DNA of 64,000 bases from Cronobacter universalis NCTC 9529 (GCF_001277175.1 NZ_CP012257.1:3038001-3102000), one strand, 5' to 3'. Numbered from the stretch's first letter, positions 24,826 to 36,135 are shown. The notes: generated by a model not told the origin, from the letters alone. Program-made: numbers and translations.

Positions 24826-25797
24826 ATGAGCAAGATTTTTGAAGACAACTCGTTGACTATTGGCCATACGCCGCTGGTTCGACTGAACCGCATCGGTAAC
24901 GGACGCATTCTCGCGAAGGTGGAGTCACGTAACCCAAGCTTCAGCGTTAAGTGCCGTATCGGTGCCAATATGATTTGGGATGCGGAAAAGCGCGGCGTGC
25001 TAAAGCCGGGCGTTGAGCTGGTCGAGCCGACCAGCGGCAATACCGGTATTGCGCTGGCGTATGTCGCCGCCGCCCGTGGTTATAAGCTGACGCTGACCAT
25101 GCCGGAAACCATGAGCGTTGAGCGCCGTAAATTGCTGAAAGCGCTGGGCGCGAATCTGGTGCTGACCGAAGGCGCTAAAGGCATGAAAGGCGCCATCCAG
25201 AAAGCCGAAGAAATTGTCGCGAGCGATCCGTCGAAATATCTGCTGTTGCAGCAGTTCAGCAACCCGGCTAACCCGGAAATTCATGAAAAAACCACCGGCC
25301 CGGAAATCTGGGAAGATACCGACGGCCAGGTTGATGTGTTTATCGCAGGCGTCGGTACTGGCGGCACGCTGACCGGCGTGAGCCGCTATATCAAGAACAC
25401 CAAAGGGAAAACCGAACTGATTACCGTCGCGGTTGAGCCGACGGATTCGCCGGTGATCGCCCAGGCTATCGCAGGTCAGGAGCTGAAACCAGGCCCGCAT
25501 AAAATTCAGGGTATTGGCGCAGGCTTCATTCCAGGCAACCTGGATCTGAAACTGATTGATAAGGTTATTGGCATCACCAACGAAGAGGCTATCTCGACCG
25601 CGCGCCGCCTGATGGAAGAAGAAGGCATTCTGGCGGGGATCTCTTCCGGCGCCGCCGTTGCCGCCGCGCTCAAACTTCAGGAAGATGAGACCTTTACCAA
25701 TAAGAACATTGTGGTTATCCTGCCGTCTTCGGGTGAGCGCTATTTAAGCACCGCGCTGTTTGCCGATCTCTTCACTGAGAAAGAATTGCAACAGTGA
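24826..25797 (+). CDS. cysK: cysteine synthase A (O-acetylserine sulfhydrylase A)
   Basis: 323 residues, fold-type II PLP enzyme converting O-acetylserine and sulfide to cysteine. The PLP lysine is K42 in [12 protein letters not shown], the substrate loop is TSGNTG (about 69-74), and the C-terminal PLP phosphate and tail motifs [14 protein letters not shown] and [15 protein letters not shown] are intact. AAGGAC precedes the ATG. CysB control of the 146-base upstream region is expected from E. coli; I could not pin the site. Confidence 0.98.
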   Translation: MSKIFEDNSLTIGHTPLVRLNRIGNGRILAKVESRNPSFSVKCRIGANMIWDAEKRGVLKPGVELVEPTSGNTGIALAYVAAARGYKLTLTMPETMSVERRKLLKALGANLVLTEGAKGMKGAIQKAEEIVASDPSKYLLLQQFSNPANPEIHEKTTGPEIWEDTDGQVDVFIAGVGTGGTLTGVSRYIKNTKGKTELITVAVEPTDSPVIAQAIAGQELKPGPHKIQGIGAGFIPGNLDLKLIDKVIGITNEEAISTARRLMEEEGILAGISSGAAVAAALKLQEDETFTNKNIVVILPSSGERYLSTALFADLFTEKELQQ

Positions 25798-25819
25798 TGC
25801 CAGATTGTTAAATATGCGC

Positions 25820-25847
25820 AAAAAAGCACCCAAAGGGGTGCTTTTTT
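25820..25847 (+). terminator. cysK terminator
   Basis: GCACCC-AAAG-GGGTGC stem (25826-25841) followed by TTTTTT. Confidence 0.85.
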
Positions 25848-25862
25848 GTGGCATGCATCAAA
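25847..25862. promoter_or_regulatory. candidate CRP site for ptsH
   Basis: TGTGG-N6-TCAAA, similar to the CRP site of the E. coli pts P0 promoter as I recall it, placed just after the cysK terminator in the 384-base cysK-ptsH gap. Confidence 0.55.
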
Positions 25863-25917
25863 CTTTTGCCTTGTATGGCATTGCTTGGATCGACCGGGTC
25901 TGGTATTTAACCAGCAA

Positions 25918-25939
25918 TTATTTCGATGCGTGAAATTAA
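25918..25939. promoter_or_regulatory. candidate Mlc operator for ptsH
   Basis: TTATTTC and GAAATTAA form an AT-rich inverted repeat around GATGCGT, fitting the Mlc consensus (TTATTT ... AAATTA). Mlc repression of ptsHI-crr is known in E. coli. The remainder of the gap to 26181 holds the 5' leader; no other gene is seen. Confidence 0.6.
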
Positions 25940-26181
25940 TCCCGAGGCGAATTGATGTGTGCTGAATCGATTTAACGATTTGGTCATGCTACTTCGTTCG
26001 CGTCATAATGATTAATGACGAGCGAAACGCGAGCCGCATGGAACAAGATGCCATGCGCTTTTCGTGATTCTGGCATCCGTGCTGCGTTCCGTTACGCCGG
26101 CGCTAACTATACAGGCTAAAGTCCCGCCGCCAGGCTAGACTTTAGTTCCACAACACTAAACCTATAAGTTGGGGAAATACA

Positions 26182-26439
26182 ATGTTCCAGCAAGAAGTGA
26201 CTATTACCGCTCCGAACGGTCTGCATACCCGCCCTGCTGCTCAGTTTGTAAAAGAAGCCAAAGGCTTCACCTCCGAGATCACTGTGACTTCCAACGGCAA
26301 AAGTGCCAGCGCAAAAAGCCTGTTTAAACTGCAGACTCTGGGCCTGACTCAGGGTACCGTTGTGACCATCTCCGCGGAAGGCGAAGATGAGCAGAAAGCA
26401 GTAGAGCATCTGGTAAAACTGATGGCTGAACTCGAGTAA
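26182..26439 (+). CDS. ptsH: phosphocarrier protein HPr
   Basis: 85 residues, as in E. coli. H15 in [10 protein letters not shown] accepts phosphate from enzyme I; S46 lies in [12 protein letters not shown]. Cytoplasmic general PTS protein passing phosphate to sugar-specific EIIA domains. First gene of ptsH-ptsI-crr; GGGGAAA precedes the ATG. Confidence 0.99.
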
Positions 26440-26482
26440 GTTCCGGGTTCTTATTAAAATCAGTCACAAGTAAGGTAGGGTT

Positions 26483-28210
26483 ATGATTTCAGGCATTTTA
26501 GCGTCTCCGGGTATCGCTTTCGGCAAAGCACTGCTGCTGAAAGAGGATGAAATTGTCATCGACCGGAAAAAAATTTCTGCCGATAAGGTTGATCAGGAAG
26601 TTGAACGTTTCCTGAGTGGTCGCGCCAAAGCCTCCGCTCAGCTGGAAGCTATCAAGATCAAGGCCGGCGAAACTTTCGGTGAAGAAAAGGAAGCTATCTT
26701 CGAAGGCCACATCATGTTGCTGGAAGATGAAGAGCTGGAGCAGGAAATCATAGCCCTGATTAAAGATAAGCACATCACTGCCGACGCGGCAGCGCATGAG
26801 GTTATCGAAGGTCAGGCGACCGCCCTGGAAGAGCTGGACGATGAATACCTGAAAGAACGCGCCGCTGACGTGCGCGACATCGGTAAACGTCTGCTGCGCA
26901 ACATTCTGGGCCTGGCCATTATCGATTTAAGCTCCATTCAGGATGAAGTTATTCTGGTGGCAGCCGATTTGACCCCGTCGGAAACCGCACAGCTGAACCT
27001 GAAAAAGGTGCTGGGCTTTATTACCGATCTGGGCGGCCGTACCTCCCACACCTCTATCATGGCGCGCTCCCTTGAGCTGCCAGCGATTGTGGGCACCGGC
27101 AGCGTCACCACTCAGGTGAAAAACGACGACTACCTGATCCTCGATGCGGTTAACAATAAAGTCTACGTTAACCCGACGAACGAAGAGATCGAATCGCTGC
27201 GCGCGATTCAGACCCAGGTCGCCGAAGAAAAAGCAGAGCTTGCGAAGCTCAAAGATCTGCCGGCCATCACCCTTGACGGCCACCAGGTTGAAGTCTGCGC
27301 GAACATCGGTACCGTGCGCGATGTGGCAGGTGCCGAGCGTAACGGCGCTGAAGGCGTAGGCCTCTACCGTACCGAATTCCTGTTCATGGATCGCGACTCC
27401 CTGCCGACGGAAGAAGAGCAGTTCCAGGCGTATAAAGCTGTCGCTGAAGCGTGCGGCTCGCAGGCGGTTATCGTGCGTACCATGGACATCGGCGGCGACA
27501 AAGAGCTGCCGTACATGAACTTCCCGAAAGAAGAAAACCCGTTCCTTGGCTGGCGTGCAATCCGTATCGCCATGGATCGTAAAGAGATCCTGCGCGATCA
27601 GCTGCGTGCTATCCTGCGCGCCTCCGCGTTCGGCAAACTGCGCATTATGTTCCCGATGATTATTTCGGTTGAAGAAGTGCGCGCGCTGAAAAAAGAGATC
27701 GACGTTTTCAAACAAGAATTGCGTGACGAAGGCAAAGCTTTCGACGAAACGATTGAAATCGGCGTTATGGTGGAAACTCCGGCGGCCGCGACTATCGCGC
27801 GCCACCTCGCCAAAGAAGTGGATTTCTTCAGTATTGGTACCAACGATCTGACGCAGTACACCCTGGCGGTTGACCGCGGTAATGATATGATATCGCATCT
27901 TTACCAGCCGATGTCGCCGTCTGTCCTGAACCTCATCAAGCAAGTTATTGATGCATCTCATGCTGAAGGTAAGTGGACCGGCATGTGTGGTGAGCTTGCT
28001 GGCGACGAACGTGCTACACTTCTGTTGCTGGGGATGGGTCTGGATGAATTCAGTATGAGTGCCATTTCTATCCCGCGCATTAAGAAGATTATCCGTAACA
28101 CGAACTTCGAAGATGCGAAGGTTTTAGCAGAGCAGGCTCTTGCTCAACCGACAACGGACGAGTTAATGACGCTGGTTAACAAGTTCATTGAAGAAAAAAC
28201 AATCTGCTAA
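26483..28210 (+). CDS. ptsI: PTS enzyme I
   Basis: 575 residues, as in E. coli. The active-site H189 is in [20 protein letters not shown]; the PEP-binding barrel carries [33 protein letters not shown] and the cysteine motif [10 protein letters not shown] near the C-terminus. It autophosphorylates with PEP and phosphorylates HPr. 43 bases after ptsH with TAAGG-type ribosome site. Confidence 0.99.
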   Translation: MISGILASPGIAFGKALLLKEDEIVIDRKKISADKVDQEVERFLSGRAKASAQLEAIKIKAGETFGEEKEAIFEGHIMLLEDEELEQEIIALIKDKHITADAAAHEVIEGQATALEELDDEYLKERAADVRDIGKRLLRNILGLAIIDLSSIQDEVILVAADLTPSETAQLNLKKVLGFITDLGGRTSHTSIMARSLELPAIVGTGSVTTQVKNDDYLILDAVNNKVYVNPTNEEIESLRAIQTQVAEEKAELAKLKDLPAITLDGHQVEVCANIGTVRDVAGAERNGAEGVGLYRTEFLFMDRDSLPTEEEQFQAYKAVAEACGSQAVIVRTMDIGGDKELPYMNFPKEENPFLGWRAIRIAMDRKEILRDQLRAILRASAFGKLRIMFPMIISVEEVRALKKEIDVFKQELRDEGKAFDETIEIGVMVETPAAATIARHLAKEVDFFSIGTNDLTQYTLAVDRGNDMISHLYQPMSPSVLNLIKQVIDASHAEGKWTGMCGELAGDERATLLLLGMGLDEFSMSAISIPRIKKIIRNTNFEDAKVLAEQALAQPTTDELMTLVNKFIEEKTIC

Positions 28211-28253
28211 TCCACGAGATGCGGCCCAAATTACTGCTTAGGAGAGAAGGCTA

Positions 28254-28757
28254 ATGGGGTTATTTAGTAAACTGTTCGGTGATAAAGGCAATAGCGACAC
28301 CGGAACCATTGAGATCGTTGCTCCACTGTCCGGTGAAATCGTTAACATCGAAGATGTGCCGGATGTAGTGTTCGCAGAGAAAATCGTTGGTGATGGCATC
28401 GCTATCAAACCGACCGGTAACAAAATGGTTGCGCCGGTTGATGGCACCATCGGTAAGATTTTCGAAACTAACCACGCTTTCTCTATCGAGTCGGACAGCG
28501 GCATCGAACTGTTCGTTCACTTCGGTATTGATACCGTTGAGCTGAAAGGCGAAGGCTTTAAGCGCATCGCTGAAGAAGGCCAGCGCGTGAAGAAAGGCGA
28601 TCCGGTTATCGAATTCGATCTGCCGCTGCTGGAAGAGAAAGCAAAATCCACGCTGACGCCGGTGGTTATTTCCAATATGGACGAAATCAAAGAGCTGACC
28701 AAGCTTTCTGGTAGCGTGACCGTCGGTGAAACGCCGGTAATCCGTATCAAGAAATAA
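28254..28757 (+). CDS. crr: PTS glucose-specific EIIA (Crr)
   Basis: 167 residues, two fewer than in E. coli owing to a different N-terminal tail ([18 protein letters not shown]). H74 ([10 protein letters not shown]) and the phosphorylated H89 ([12 protein letters not shown]) are present. It passes phosphate to EIICB-Glc and, depending on phosphorylation, regulates adenylate cyclase and non-PTS permeases (inducer exclusion). The N-terminal amphipathic stretch (GLFSKLF) is kept, which anchors the protein to membranes in E. coli. Confidence 0.99.
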   Translation: MGLFSKLFGDKGNSDTGTIEIVAPLSGEIVNIEDVPDVVFAEKIVGDGIAIKPTGNKMVAPVDGTIGKIFETNHAFSIESDSGIELFVHFGIDTVELKGEGFKRIAEEGQRVKKGDPVIEFDLPLLEEKAKSTLTPVVISNMDEIKELTKLSGSVTVGETPVIRIKK

Positions 28758-28772
28758 GACCGACTCGTGTAC

Positions 28773-28804
28773 AAAAATGGCGCCGCAAGGCGCCATTTTT
28801 TTTA
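28773..28804 (+). terminator. pts operon terminator
   Basis: GGCGCC-GCAA-GGCGCC with flanking A-run and a run of eight Ts. The 165 bases from here to cysM hold one further GC-rich hairpin (about 28941-28961) without a T-run. Confidence 0.9.
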
Positions 28805-28969
28805 TCCCCAACACGGGCCACGAACGCCGGACCATGCGCCGCCGGCGTTTCCTCTGCCTGTTCCTGACCGCACGGCTGCTAACGGGCTGGATGCGTTACA
28901 CCACAAGACGCGGCGGCTGAAATCCCGCGAGAAATCTGAACCGGCGGGCGCACGCCCGCCGTTATCGCG

Positions 28970-29884
28970 TTAGATGCCCGCGCCCTGGCTGTAGCTGTTC
29001 TCTTCGCTAAAGATGCCTGTAGAGAGATAACGGTCGCCCCTGTCGCAGATAATCGCCACCACGACAGCGCCCGGATTCGCGCGCGCCACGCGCAGCGCGC
29101 CGCATACCGCGCCGCCGGAACTGACGCCGCAGAAAATACCTTCTTTGCGCGCCAGGTCACGCATCGTGTTTTCCGCATCACGGTGATGAATATCCAGCAC
29201 CTCGTCCACCAGCGACGCGTCAAAAATTCCCGGCAGATATTCTGCAGGCCAGCGGCGGATGCCCGGAATACTGCTGCCCTCTTCCGGCTGTAGCCCGACC
29301 ACGGTCACCGGTTTTGTCTGCTCGCGCAAAAAGCGGCTGACGCCGGTGATCGTGCCGGTCGTGCCCATGCTGGAGACGAAATGGGTAAGCCGCCCGTCAG
29401 TCTGGCGCCAGATCTCAGGGCCGGTGGTCGTGTAGTGCGCCCAGGGATTATCCGGGTTGTTGAACTGATCGAGAATAATGCCTTCGCCACGCTTCGCCAT
29501 CTCTGCGGCGAGATCGCGAGCGCCTTCCATGCCCTGCTCGCGGCTCACCAGCACCAGCTTCGCGCCATACGCCTGCATCGCCGCCTTGCGCTCCATGCTC
29601 ATGTTATCGGGCATCAGCAGCGTCATGCGATACCCTTTAACGGCGGCGATCATCGCCAGCGCAATGCCGGTATTGCCGCTGGTGGCTTCAATCAGCGTGT
29701 CGCCAGGTTTGATGTCGCCACGCGCCTCGGCGCGGGCAATCATCGCCAGCGCCGCCCTGTCCTTGACGGAGCCCGCCGGGTTATTGCCTTCGAGTTTGAC
29801 CCAGATTTCGCTGCCGTTGTCCGGCGCCAGGCGCTGGAGCTTTACCAGCGGTGTGTTGCCGATGGTGTGTTCGAGTGTATTCAC
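28970..29884 (-). CDS. cysM: cysteine synthase B
   Basis: 304 residues; PLP enzyme using thiosulfate or sulfide with O-acetylserine. PLP lysine K41 in NPAGSVKDRAALAM, substrate loop [10 protein letters not shown], and PLP phosphate motif GVSSGGAVCGALR. CysM differs from CysK in accepting thiosulfate, giving S-sulfocysteine. It is downstream of cysPTWA, but a clear terminator lies between cysA and cysM here. Confidence 0.97.
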   Translation of the reverse strand: MNTLEHTIGNTPLVKLQRLAPDNGSEIWVKLEGNNPAGSVKDRAALAMIARAEARGDIKPGDTLIEATSGNTGIALAMIAAVKGYRMTLLMPDNMSMERKAAMQAYGAKLVLVSREQGMEGARDLAAEMAKRGEGIILDQFNNPDNPWAHYTTTGPEIWRQTDGRLTHFVSSMGTTGTITGVSRFLREQTKPVTVVGLQPEEGSSIPGIRRWPAEYLPGIFDASLVDEVLDIHHRDAENTMRDLARKEGIFCGVSSGGAVCGALRVARANPGAVVVAIICDRGDRYLSTGIFSEENSYSQGAGI

Positions 29885-29896
29885 GATGTTTACTCA

Positions 29897-29938
29897 ATAA
29901 AAAAGCCGGGTATCGCTTCGCTTACCCGGCCTAAAAAA
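29897..29938 (-). terminator. terminator between cysA and cysM
   Basis: On the minus strand: GCCGGGTAAGCGAAGCGATA then CCCGGC, followed by TTTTTTATT. It lies after cysA and 13 bases before the cysM start, so cysM may be expressed by read-through or its own promoter. Confidence 0.8.
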
Positions 29939-30003
29939 TGCGGTGATAACTGTCGGCACGGCAAGCGTAGCGCCACCGGGCGATAAACCTGCGCAATAAG
30001 CTA

Positions 30004-31098
30004 TCAGGCAGACTTCGCCAGAGCAATATTCTCGCGCGTCTCGATACGCTCATTACCGTGGTAAATGCGTGCATGCTGCAGGCCGACAAACAGCCTTTCC
30101 CCGCGCTGCGGTACGTAATCCTCACGCAGCACCACGCTGAGCGGTTCGTCATACCAGCCCTGCGGCTGCACCACCAGTTGCATATAGTGGCCTTTCGGGC
30201 TCACTTCCAGCACATGCACCGGCAGCGGCGAATCAAGACTCGTGCGGCGGCTCACGTCCACTTCCCAGGGGCGTAAGAAAAGATCCACCGGCCCCTGATA
30301 GGCAGGCGTAAAGCCAAGCGGCCAGCGATGCGCGCCGACGTGGAACTGTCCGCCGCGCACGGTGCCTTTGAGGCGATTCACTTCGCCTAAAAACTCCAGC
30401 ACGAAGCGGGTCGCCGGCTCACGCCACACCTGCTCCGGCGCGTCGGCCTGTTCGATATCGCCCTGGCTCATCACCACCACGCGGTCGGCCACTTCCATCG
30501 CCTCTTCCTGGTCGTGGGTCACGAAGACGCTGGTGAATTTCAGCTCTTCATGCAGTTGACGCAGCCAGCGTCTGAGCTCTTTACGCACCTGGGCGTCGAG
30601 CGCGCCGAAGGGTTCATCCAGCAGCAGAATTTGCGGTTCAACCGCGAGCGCACGCGCCAGCGCCACGCGCTGTTTCTGGCCGCCTGAAAGCTGCGCCGGG
30701 TAGCGGTCAGCCAGATGCGCCAGTTGTACCATCTCTAAAAGTTGCGTCACCTTTTGTTTAATTGCGGCCGCGTTCGGACGCTCGCGACGCGGCAGAACGG
30801 TCAGGCCGAACGCGATGTTGTCGAACACTGTCATATGGCGGAACAGCGCGTAGTGCTGGAACACAAAGCCCACTTTACGCTCGCGCGCGTGCAGACGGCT
30901 GACGTCCGTACCGTGAAAGCGGATCTGCCCGCTGGTCTGGTGTTCAAGCCCGGCGATAATGCGCAGCAGCGTGGTTTTCCCGGAGCCGGACGGCCCCAAC
31001 AGCGCCACCATCTGGCCGGAAGGGATATCCAGAGAGATATCATTCAGCACCTGGGTGCGACCAAAAGATTTCTTAATATTGGCAATCTCAATGCTCAT
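30004..31098 (-). CDS. cysA: sulfate/thiosulfate ABC transporter ATPase
   Basis: 364 residues. The start [20 protein letters not shown] is the family start. Walker A GPSGSGKT (35-42), signature [15 protein letters not shown], Walker [14 protein letters not shown]-loop [16 protein letters not shown], then a C-terminal TOBE-like regulatory domain ([15 protein letters not shown]). Energises the CysTW permease. Its start overlaps the end of cysW by 11 bases. Confidence 0.98.
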   Translation of the reverse strand: MSIEIANIKKSFGRTQVLNDISLDIPSGQMVALLGPSGSGKTTLLRIIAGLEHQTSGQIRFHGTDVSRLHARERKVGFVFQHYALFRHMTVFDNIAFGLTVLPRRERPNAAAIKQKVTQLLEMVQLAHLADRYPAQLSGGQKQRVALARALAVEPQILLLDEPFGALDAQVRKELRRWLRQLHEELKFTSVFVTHDQEEAMEVADRVVVMSQGDIEQADAPEQVWREPATRFVLEFLGEVNRLKGTVRGGQFHVGAHRWPLGFTPAYQGPVDLFLRPWEVDVSRRTSLDSPLPVHVLEVSPKGHYMQLVVQPQGWYDEPLSVVLREDYVPQRGERLFVGLQHARIYHGNERIETRENIALAKSA

Positions 31099-31957
31099 GA
31101 TTTCCCTCCTGTTGCACGCGTTTTTCCTGGTTATGCAGGCGCCATTGCAACGCACTCTTTAAAAACAGGGTCAGAATCGCCATCAGCGTCAGCAGCGCGG
31201 CGGCGGTAAATGCGCCGACGGTGTTGTAGTCCTGCTCCAGCAGCTCAATCTGTAACGGCAGCGAGAGCGTCTCGCCGCGGATAGAGCCGGAGACCACCGA
31301 CACCGCGCCGAATTCGCCGATGGCGCGGGCGTTGGTCAGCACCACGCCGTAGAGCAGCGCCCAGCGAATATTCGGCAGCGTCACGCGGCGGAACATCTGC
31401 CAGCCCGAAGCGCCAAGCAAAATCGCCGCCTCATCCTCATGGCTGCCCTGGCTTAACATCACCGGCACCAGTTCGCGCACGACGAACGGACAGGTCACAA
31501 ATATCGTTACCAGCGCCATGCCGGGCCAGGCGAACATAATCTGCATATCATGCGCGTCCAGCCAGCCGCCAAGCGGGCCGTTGGAGCCGTAAAACAGCAG
31601 ATAGACCAGCCCCGCCACCACGGGCGAGACGGCAAAAGGAATGTCCAGCAGCGTCAGCAGCAACTGACGGCCAGGGAAGTTAAAGCGCGTCACCAGCCAG
31701 GCCAGCAGCGTGCCGAACACCAGATTCACCGGCACGGTAATCAGCGCGATCAGCACCGTCAACCAGATGGCGTGCAGCATATCCGGGTTAGCGATATTCT
31801 CCAGCACCGGCATCAGGCCGTCGGAAAAGGCTTTGGCGAAGATGTAAATCATCGGCACCACGAGAATAAATGCCGACAGCAGCATCCCGATGCCGATAAG
31901 CAGCCATTTACCCCAGTTTATGCGCGCCTCTGCGCGCGCCTGCGTCATCATCGTCAT
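31088..31957 (-). CDS. cysW: sulfate/thiosulfate ABC permease CysW
   Basis: 289 residues, six membrane segments. The EAA motif that docks on CysA is at [20 protein letters not shown]. Pairs with CysT in the inner membrane. One-base overlap with cysT and 11-base overlap with cysA indicate translational coupling. Confidence 0.97.
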   Translation of the reverse strand: MTMMTQARAEARINWGKWLLIGIGMLLSAFILVVPMIYIFAKAFSDGLMPVLENIANPDMLHAIWLTVLIALITVPVNLVFGTLLAWLVTRFNFPGRQLLLTLLDIPFAVSPVVAGLVYLLFYGSNGPLGGWLDAHDMQIMFAWPGMALVTIFVTCPFVVRELVPVMLSQGSHEDEAAILLGASGWQMFRRVTLPNIRWALLYGVVLTNARAIGEFGAVSVVSGSIRGETLSLPLQIELLEQDYNTVGAFTAAALLTLMAILTLFLKSALQWRLHNQEKRVQQEGNHEH

Positions 31958-32790
31958 CAGTGTCCCACCACCCTGCGTCCAAACCGGCTTTGCAGCGTGT
32001 TAATCGCAAACAAGAGCAGCAGCGACGCGGCCAGGATAACCGAGGCGATAGCGCTCGCGGCCGGGTAGTCGAACTCCTGCAAACGTACAAAAATCATCAG
32101 CGAGGTCACTTCGGTTTTCCAGGCGATATTGCCCGCGATAAAAATCACCGCGCCAAACTCACCAAGGCTGCGGGTAAACGAGAGCGCCACGCCCGCCAGC
32201 AGCGCGGGTGAAAGCTCCGGCAGCACCACTTTGCGAAAGCTTTGCAGACGCGTGGCGCCTAACGTTTCCGCCGCCTCTTCGTACTCCGGGCCCAGCTCTT
32301 CGAGCACCGGCTGAACGGTACGCACCACAAAAGGAATGCTGGTAAACGCCATCGCCACCGCGATGCCAATCCAGGTATAGGTCACTTTGATATCAAACTT
32401 CGCCAGCCACTCGCCGTAGAAGCCGTTCACTGAGAACAGCGAGGCGAGCGTCAGGCCAGCCACGGCGGTCGGCAGCGCGAATGGCAGATCCATCAGCGCG
32501 TCGAGCAGCGTGCGGCCCGGAAAACGGTAGCGGGTTAAAATCCAGGCCATCAGCAGGCCGAACGCGCCGTTAAAAATTGAGGCCACGGCCGCCGAGAGCA
32601 GCGTGACTTTATATGCCGCCACGACCTGCGGGCTGGAAATCACCTCCCAGTACTGCGCCCAGCTCATCTGGGACACCTGCATCACCAGCGCGCTCAGCGG
32701 CAGCAGCAGGACAAGACAGACAAACAACAAACTGGTGCCAAGGCTTAAGGTAAACCCCGGCAGCACGCGTTTAGACACAGCAAACATCAC
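31957..32790 (-). CDS. cysT: sulfate/thiosulfate ABC permease CysT (CysU)
   Basis: 277 residues, near-identical to E. coli CysT over most of its length ([20 protein letters not shown]). EAA motif at [19 protein letters not shown]; ends RFGRRVVGH as in E. coli. Overlaps cysP by four bases (ATGA-type coupling) and cysW by one. Confidence 0.97.
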   Translation of the reverse strand: MMFAVSKRVLPGFTLSLGTSLLFVCLVLLLPLSALVMQVSQMSWAQYWEVISSPQVVAAYKVTLLSAAVASIFNGAFGLLMAWILTRYRFPGRTLLDALMDLPFALPTAVAGLTLASLFSVNGFYGEWLAKFDIKVTYTWIGIAVAMAFTSIPFVVRTVQPVLEELGPEYEEAAETLGATRLQSFRKVVLPELSPALLAGVALSFTRSLGEFGAVIFIAGNIAWKTEVTSLMIFVRLQEFDYPAASAIASVILAASLLLLFAINTLQSRFGRRVVGH

Positions 32791-33803
32791 TTACGCCCCG
32801 CCGCCACCAGCTTGTCAAACTCACCGCCGCTGGAGAAATGGGTTTTCATCACGTCCGGCCATTTGCCGAAAGCGTCTTCCACGCGGAACAGCTCGGTTTG
32901 CGGGAATTTGTCTTTCAGCGATGCCATCACCTGCGGGTTATTCACGCGGTAGTAATAGCTGGTGATAATCTGCTGAGCCTGTGGGCTGTAGAGCCAGTTG
33001 AGGTAGGCTTTGGCCGCTTTTTCCGTGCCGTTGGCCTTCACGTTTTTATCCACCCACGCCACCGGGAATTCCGCCAGGATATTCACCTTCGGCACGACCA
33101 CTTCGTAGCCGTCTTTGGCGTACTGGTTACGGATGTTATTCACTTCCGATTCAAAACTAATCAGCACGTCGCCGAGCCCGCGATCCACAAACGTGGTGGT
33201 CGCCCCGCGACCGCCGGTGTCGAACACCTCAACGTTTTTCAGGAACTGGGTCATAAACTGCTGGGTTTTGGCTTTATCGCCGCCGTCGGCTTTATCCGCC
33301 GCGCCCCAGGCCGCCAGGTAGGTATAGCGCGCGTTGCCGGAGGTTTTCGGGTTCGGGAAAATCAGCTTCACGTCCGGGCGCACCAGATCGCTCCAGTCGT
33401 GAATGTTTTTCGGGTTCCCTTTACGGACCAGGAACGCCATGGTGGAGTAGAACGGCGAGCTATTGTTCGGCAGACGCGCCTGCCAGTCGGCCGGGATCAG
33501 ATTGCCTTTGTCATGCAGGATCTGAACGTCGGTCACCTGGTTATAAGTTACAACGTCTGCTTTTAAGCCCTGTAAAATCGCGAGCGCCTGCTTTGAGGAG
33601 CCTGCGTGAGACTGTTTGATCGTCAGCTTATCGCCGTTGTTATCCTTCGCCCACTGCTGTTCGAATGGCGGGTTCAGGGCAGCGAACAGCTCGCGCGAAA
33701 CATCATAAGAGCTGTTAAGCAGTTCAGTCGCCTGCGCGGAACCTGCCATCAGCAGAGAAATCGCCAGCGCGCCCCATGCTTTTTTCACTGATTTCACGGC
33801 CAT
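32787..33803 (-). CDS. cysP: thiosulfate/sulfate periplasmic binding protein CysP
   Basis: 338 residues with a signal peptide ending MAGSAQA at about residue 25. Binds thiosulfate and sulfate in the periplasm and delivers them to CysTWA. Conserved segments: [36 protein letters not shown] and [10 protein letters not shown]. First gene of cysPTWA. The 159 bases upstream should contain the CysB-controlled promoter; I could not define the site from sequence alone. Confidence 0.97.
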   Translation of the reverse strand: MAVKSVKKAWGALAISLLMAGSAQATELLNSSYDVSRELFAALNPPFEQQWAKDNNGDKLTIKQSHAGSSKQALAILQGLKADVVTYNQVTDVQILHDKGNLIPADWQARLPNNSSPFYSTMAFLVRKGNPKNIHDWSDLVRPDVKLIFPNPKTSGNARYTYLAAWGAADKADGGDKAKTQQFMTQFLKNVEVFDTGGRGATTTFVDRGLGDVLISFESEVNNIRNQYAKDGYEVVVPKVNILAEFPVAWVDKNVKANGTEKAAKAYLNWLYSPQAQQIITSYYYRVNNPQVMASLKDKFPQTELFRVEDAFGKWPDVMKTHFSSGGEFDKLVAAGRK

Positions 33804-33962
33804 TTTGCACCTTATAAATGTGATAACGATCGAGCCATCAGTGTATTTATACGGGTGGGAAAGCTATACCGCTTTTATATACCGTTTAGTGATTTGCAAG
33901 CGCAAAAGGATATAAGACGAAAGGTGTGGCGGCGCGGCCCGCAAGGCCGCGCGTGAAGGGGA

Positions 33963-34868
33963 TCAGAGGCTCAGCAGACGGGTCAGCGACGGGGCGAAAT
34001 AGTAGCCGCCGGTCACCGGACGGGTGAAGCGCAGCATAGCGTCGCGCTTGCCGTCGGTGTCGCCAAACATGCTCAGCAGTTGCTGCTCAATGTTATAAAG
34101 ACGCGCGCAGTAGGCGCAGAAGTAGAGGCCATGCGCGCCGCTGACGGTGCCGTAAGGCAGGCTCTGGCGCACAATCTTCAGGCCTTTGCCGTCCTCTTTC
34201 AGATCAACGCGAGAAAGATGTGACGTAACAGGACGCGCGTCGCCGTCAATCTCTTCGTTAGCGGCTTTGGTGCGCCCAATCATCATCTCCTGATCCGGCA
34301 CGCTCATACGGTTGAGCTGTTTTAAGTTATGCTCCCAGCGCTGGACGAATACGTAGCTGCCGCCCGCGTCGATGCCATCCTGAATCACCGCCACCTCGCG
34401 ACGCGTCTCTTCGCCCGCCGGGTTTTCAGTGCCGTCGACAAAGCCGCTCAGATCGCGATCTTCCACCCAGCGAAAACCGTGGGTTTCTTCTTCGATGTTC
34501 AGCGCGTCGCCGAACGCTTCCAGCGCCGCCTGGGCGACCGAGAAATTGACATCGTGGCGCAGCGAGAGAATGTGGATCAACACGTCGTGCTGGGTCGCGG
34601 GCGCAAGCCCTTTACCGAGCGGCGCAAAGTCTTTCAGCTCCGCCGCGCTGTCATCTTTCGTCAGCGCCCGCCAAAGGGTGTGGCCGAACGCCACGACGAC
34701 GCCGAGATTCGCCTCGGGAAACTGCGCCTGAAAGGTCGCTACTTTATCGGCGAAAATTTTGCTCGCCGCGCGCAGCGACTCGCGCTGGCTTTCATCAACG
34801 CTCGCCTCAAGCCAGATAGCCGCGCGACAATGCTCCGGCAAAATGCCGCTTTGAACCACAGACATCAC
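33963..34868 (-). CDS. yfeX: Dyp-type heme peroxidase YfeX
   Basis: 301 residues. The DyP signature GXXDG is in [17 protein letters not shown] (about 143-159); the proximal heme histidine lies in [11 protein letters not shown], and C-terminal motifs [16 protein letters not shown] and [14 protein letters not shown] are conserved. E. coli YfeX is a cytoplasmic heme-binding peroxidase using porphyrinogens and other reductants; a role in releasing iron from heme has been claimed and disputed. A GC-rich hairpin without T-run follows the stop. Confidence 0.95.
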   Translation of the reverse strand: MMSVVQSGILPEHCRAAIWLEASVDESQRESLRAASKIFADKVATFQAQFPEANLGVVVAFGHTLWRALTKDDSAAELKDFAPLGKGLAPATQHDVLIHILSLRHDVNFSVAQAALEAFGDALNIEEETHGFRWVEDRDLSGFVDGTENPAGEETRREVAVIQDGIDAGGSYVFVQRWEHNLKQLNRMSVPDQEMMIGRTKAANEEIDGDARPVTSHLSRVDLKEDGKGLKIVRQSLPYGTVSGAHGLYFCAYCARLYNIEQQLLSMFGDTDGKRDAMLRFTRPVTGGYYFAPSLTRLLSL

Positions 34869-34956
34869 TCCTCCTGATAAACCGCTGCCACCGGGGTGGC
34901 AAAACCGGGCATATTGTACCCGATTTCACGGCTCAGGCGTTGCGTTTACGCAAGAC

Positions 34957-35544
34957 TCAGCGGCGCCAGATAATCTTTTTCAGCGTCCAGCCTTTGAGAG
35001 CGTCATCCGGCGGCACCAGCTCCTGCGGGCCGCGCCAGTCGCCGCTGAACACATAGCTGACGTGCTCGCTGCCGGGCGCCTTACATTCCACGCCCGCGTC
35101 ATCCGGCGCGCTGGCTTTCTGACAGGCGCCCTGGGCTTTTTTATAGAGATCGCCAAACGGGGTGCCGATCTCTACGCCGTTGTCGGTGGGTATCGCTTTA
35201 TCCAGCACGTCGATGCGGCTCACCGTGCCGTTTTCGCCGTCAATGACCAGCGCCAGCTGGTTCTCTTTCATCGCTTCGAAATAGCGCACAATGGTGCCGC
35301 CGCTGGCGCGCATCCCGCTGCGCAGGCGATAGTCGTCGCCCAGGGCCTCGCTTATCGCCGCTTCCTGGAGCGGCGTATCGGCAGTGATATCGCCGACGCC
35401 CTTTTCCGTCACTTCCAGCGACGATCCCCACCCGTCAAACCAGTGCCACGGCGCCGCCTTTGACCAGTTAACGTCAGAGAGCGTCGAGCACCCGCCCAGT
35501 AGCAGCGACGTTCCACACAGCAGCAGAGGCAATTTCTTCATCAC
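34957..35544 (-). CDS. yfeY: lipoprotein YfeY (RpoE-regulated in E. coli)
   Basis: 195 residues with a lipoprotein signal: MMKKLPLLLCGTSLLLGGCS, lipobox LGGC, serine at +2 predicting outer-membrane sorting. DUF1131 family. E. coli YfeY belongs to the sigma-E regulon; I could not confirm a sigma-E promoter here. Function unknown. Confidence 0.92.
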   Translation of the reverse strand: MMKKLPLLLCGTSLLLGGCSTLSDVNWSKAAPWHWFDGWGSSLEVTEKGVGDITADTPLQEAAISEALGDDYRLRSGMRASGGTIVRYFEAMKENQLALVIDGENGTVSRIDVLDKAIPTDNGVEIGTPFGDLYKKAQGACQKASAPDDAGVECKAPGSEHVSYVFSGDWRGPQELVPPDDALKGWTLKKIIWRR

Positions 35545-35602
35545 GGTTCCTTATTCAGTCGACAATGTCTCGTTGGAGCGCAAAGACGGCAAAAAGTGCC
35601 GT

Positions 35603-36037
35603 TCAGGGCTGCGGCGTTTCAAAACAGGCGCGCAGGCGACGATGCGAGGCCAGCAGCCACAGCGCCCAGGCGTCCAGCGCCAGCAGGGCCAGGGCGATGC
35701 CGCCCGGCGTATCGCGCCAGAGCAGCAGCGCCTGCGATAGCAGCATCACGGCCTGCGTCAGCATCAACACGTAACGCGCGTTGCGCCACAGGCGCGGATA
35801 GTCATGCCGCCGCCCGCTTAATAAAAACGTCAGCATCGCGGGCATGCCTGCCGCAAGGCCCAGCCAGAAGCTCTGACGGTCGGGGTAAAAAAGACCCAGC
35901 AATGCCTCGCCCTGCCCGCGCGACGCGCCCGCCAGCACAAACAGCGCCCAGGTGCGCGCCTGCAATAACAGCACCGCCCAGAACAGCACCGGGAGCTTCA
36001 GCCAGCCGCGGTTATCATAATCGGAAGGTAAAAACAT
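35603..36037 (-). CDS. yfeZ: inner-membrane protein YfeZ (DUF2919)
   Basis: 144 residues with four hydrophobic segments (VLFWAVLLLQARTWALFVLA; FWLGLAAGMPAMLTFLLSG; ALLLW; ALALLALDAWALWLLASH). Matches the DUF2919 family and the yfeX-yfeY-yfeZ gene order of E. coli. Function unknown. Divergent from the OB-fold protein gene. Confidence 0.85.
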   Translation of the reverse strand: MFLPSDYDNRGWLKLPVLFWAVLLLQARTWALFVLAGASRGQGEALLGLFYPDRQSFWLGLAAGMPAMLTFLLSGRRHDYPRLWRNARYVLMLTQAVMLLSQALLLWRDTPGGIALALLALDAWALWLLASHRRLRACFETPQP

Positions 36038-36135
36038 GTATAAGTCCTGGACTATGCCCGCATCGGGTCCAGAATTATGTATCGTCTTATCCGACGAAGA
36101 AAGGTCTTCGTCGTACGTAACCCAAGGAGATGGAA

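Noticed and set aside
28940..28961. Terminator for cysM
   Set aside because: A GC-rich hairpin (CGGCGGGCG-CA-CGCCCGCCG) is present but no T-run follows on the cysM strand, so it was not called as a terminator.
35545..35602. Sigma-E promoter for yfeY
   Set aside because: Expected from E. coli, but no convincing GGAACTT/TCAAA pair was found upstream.
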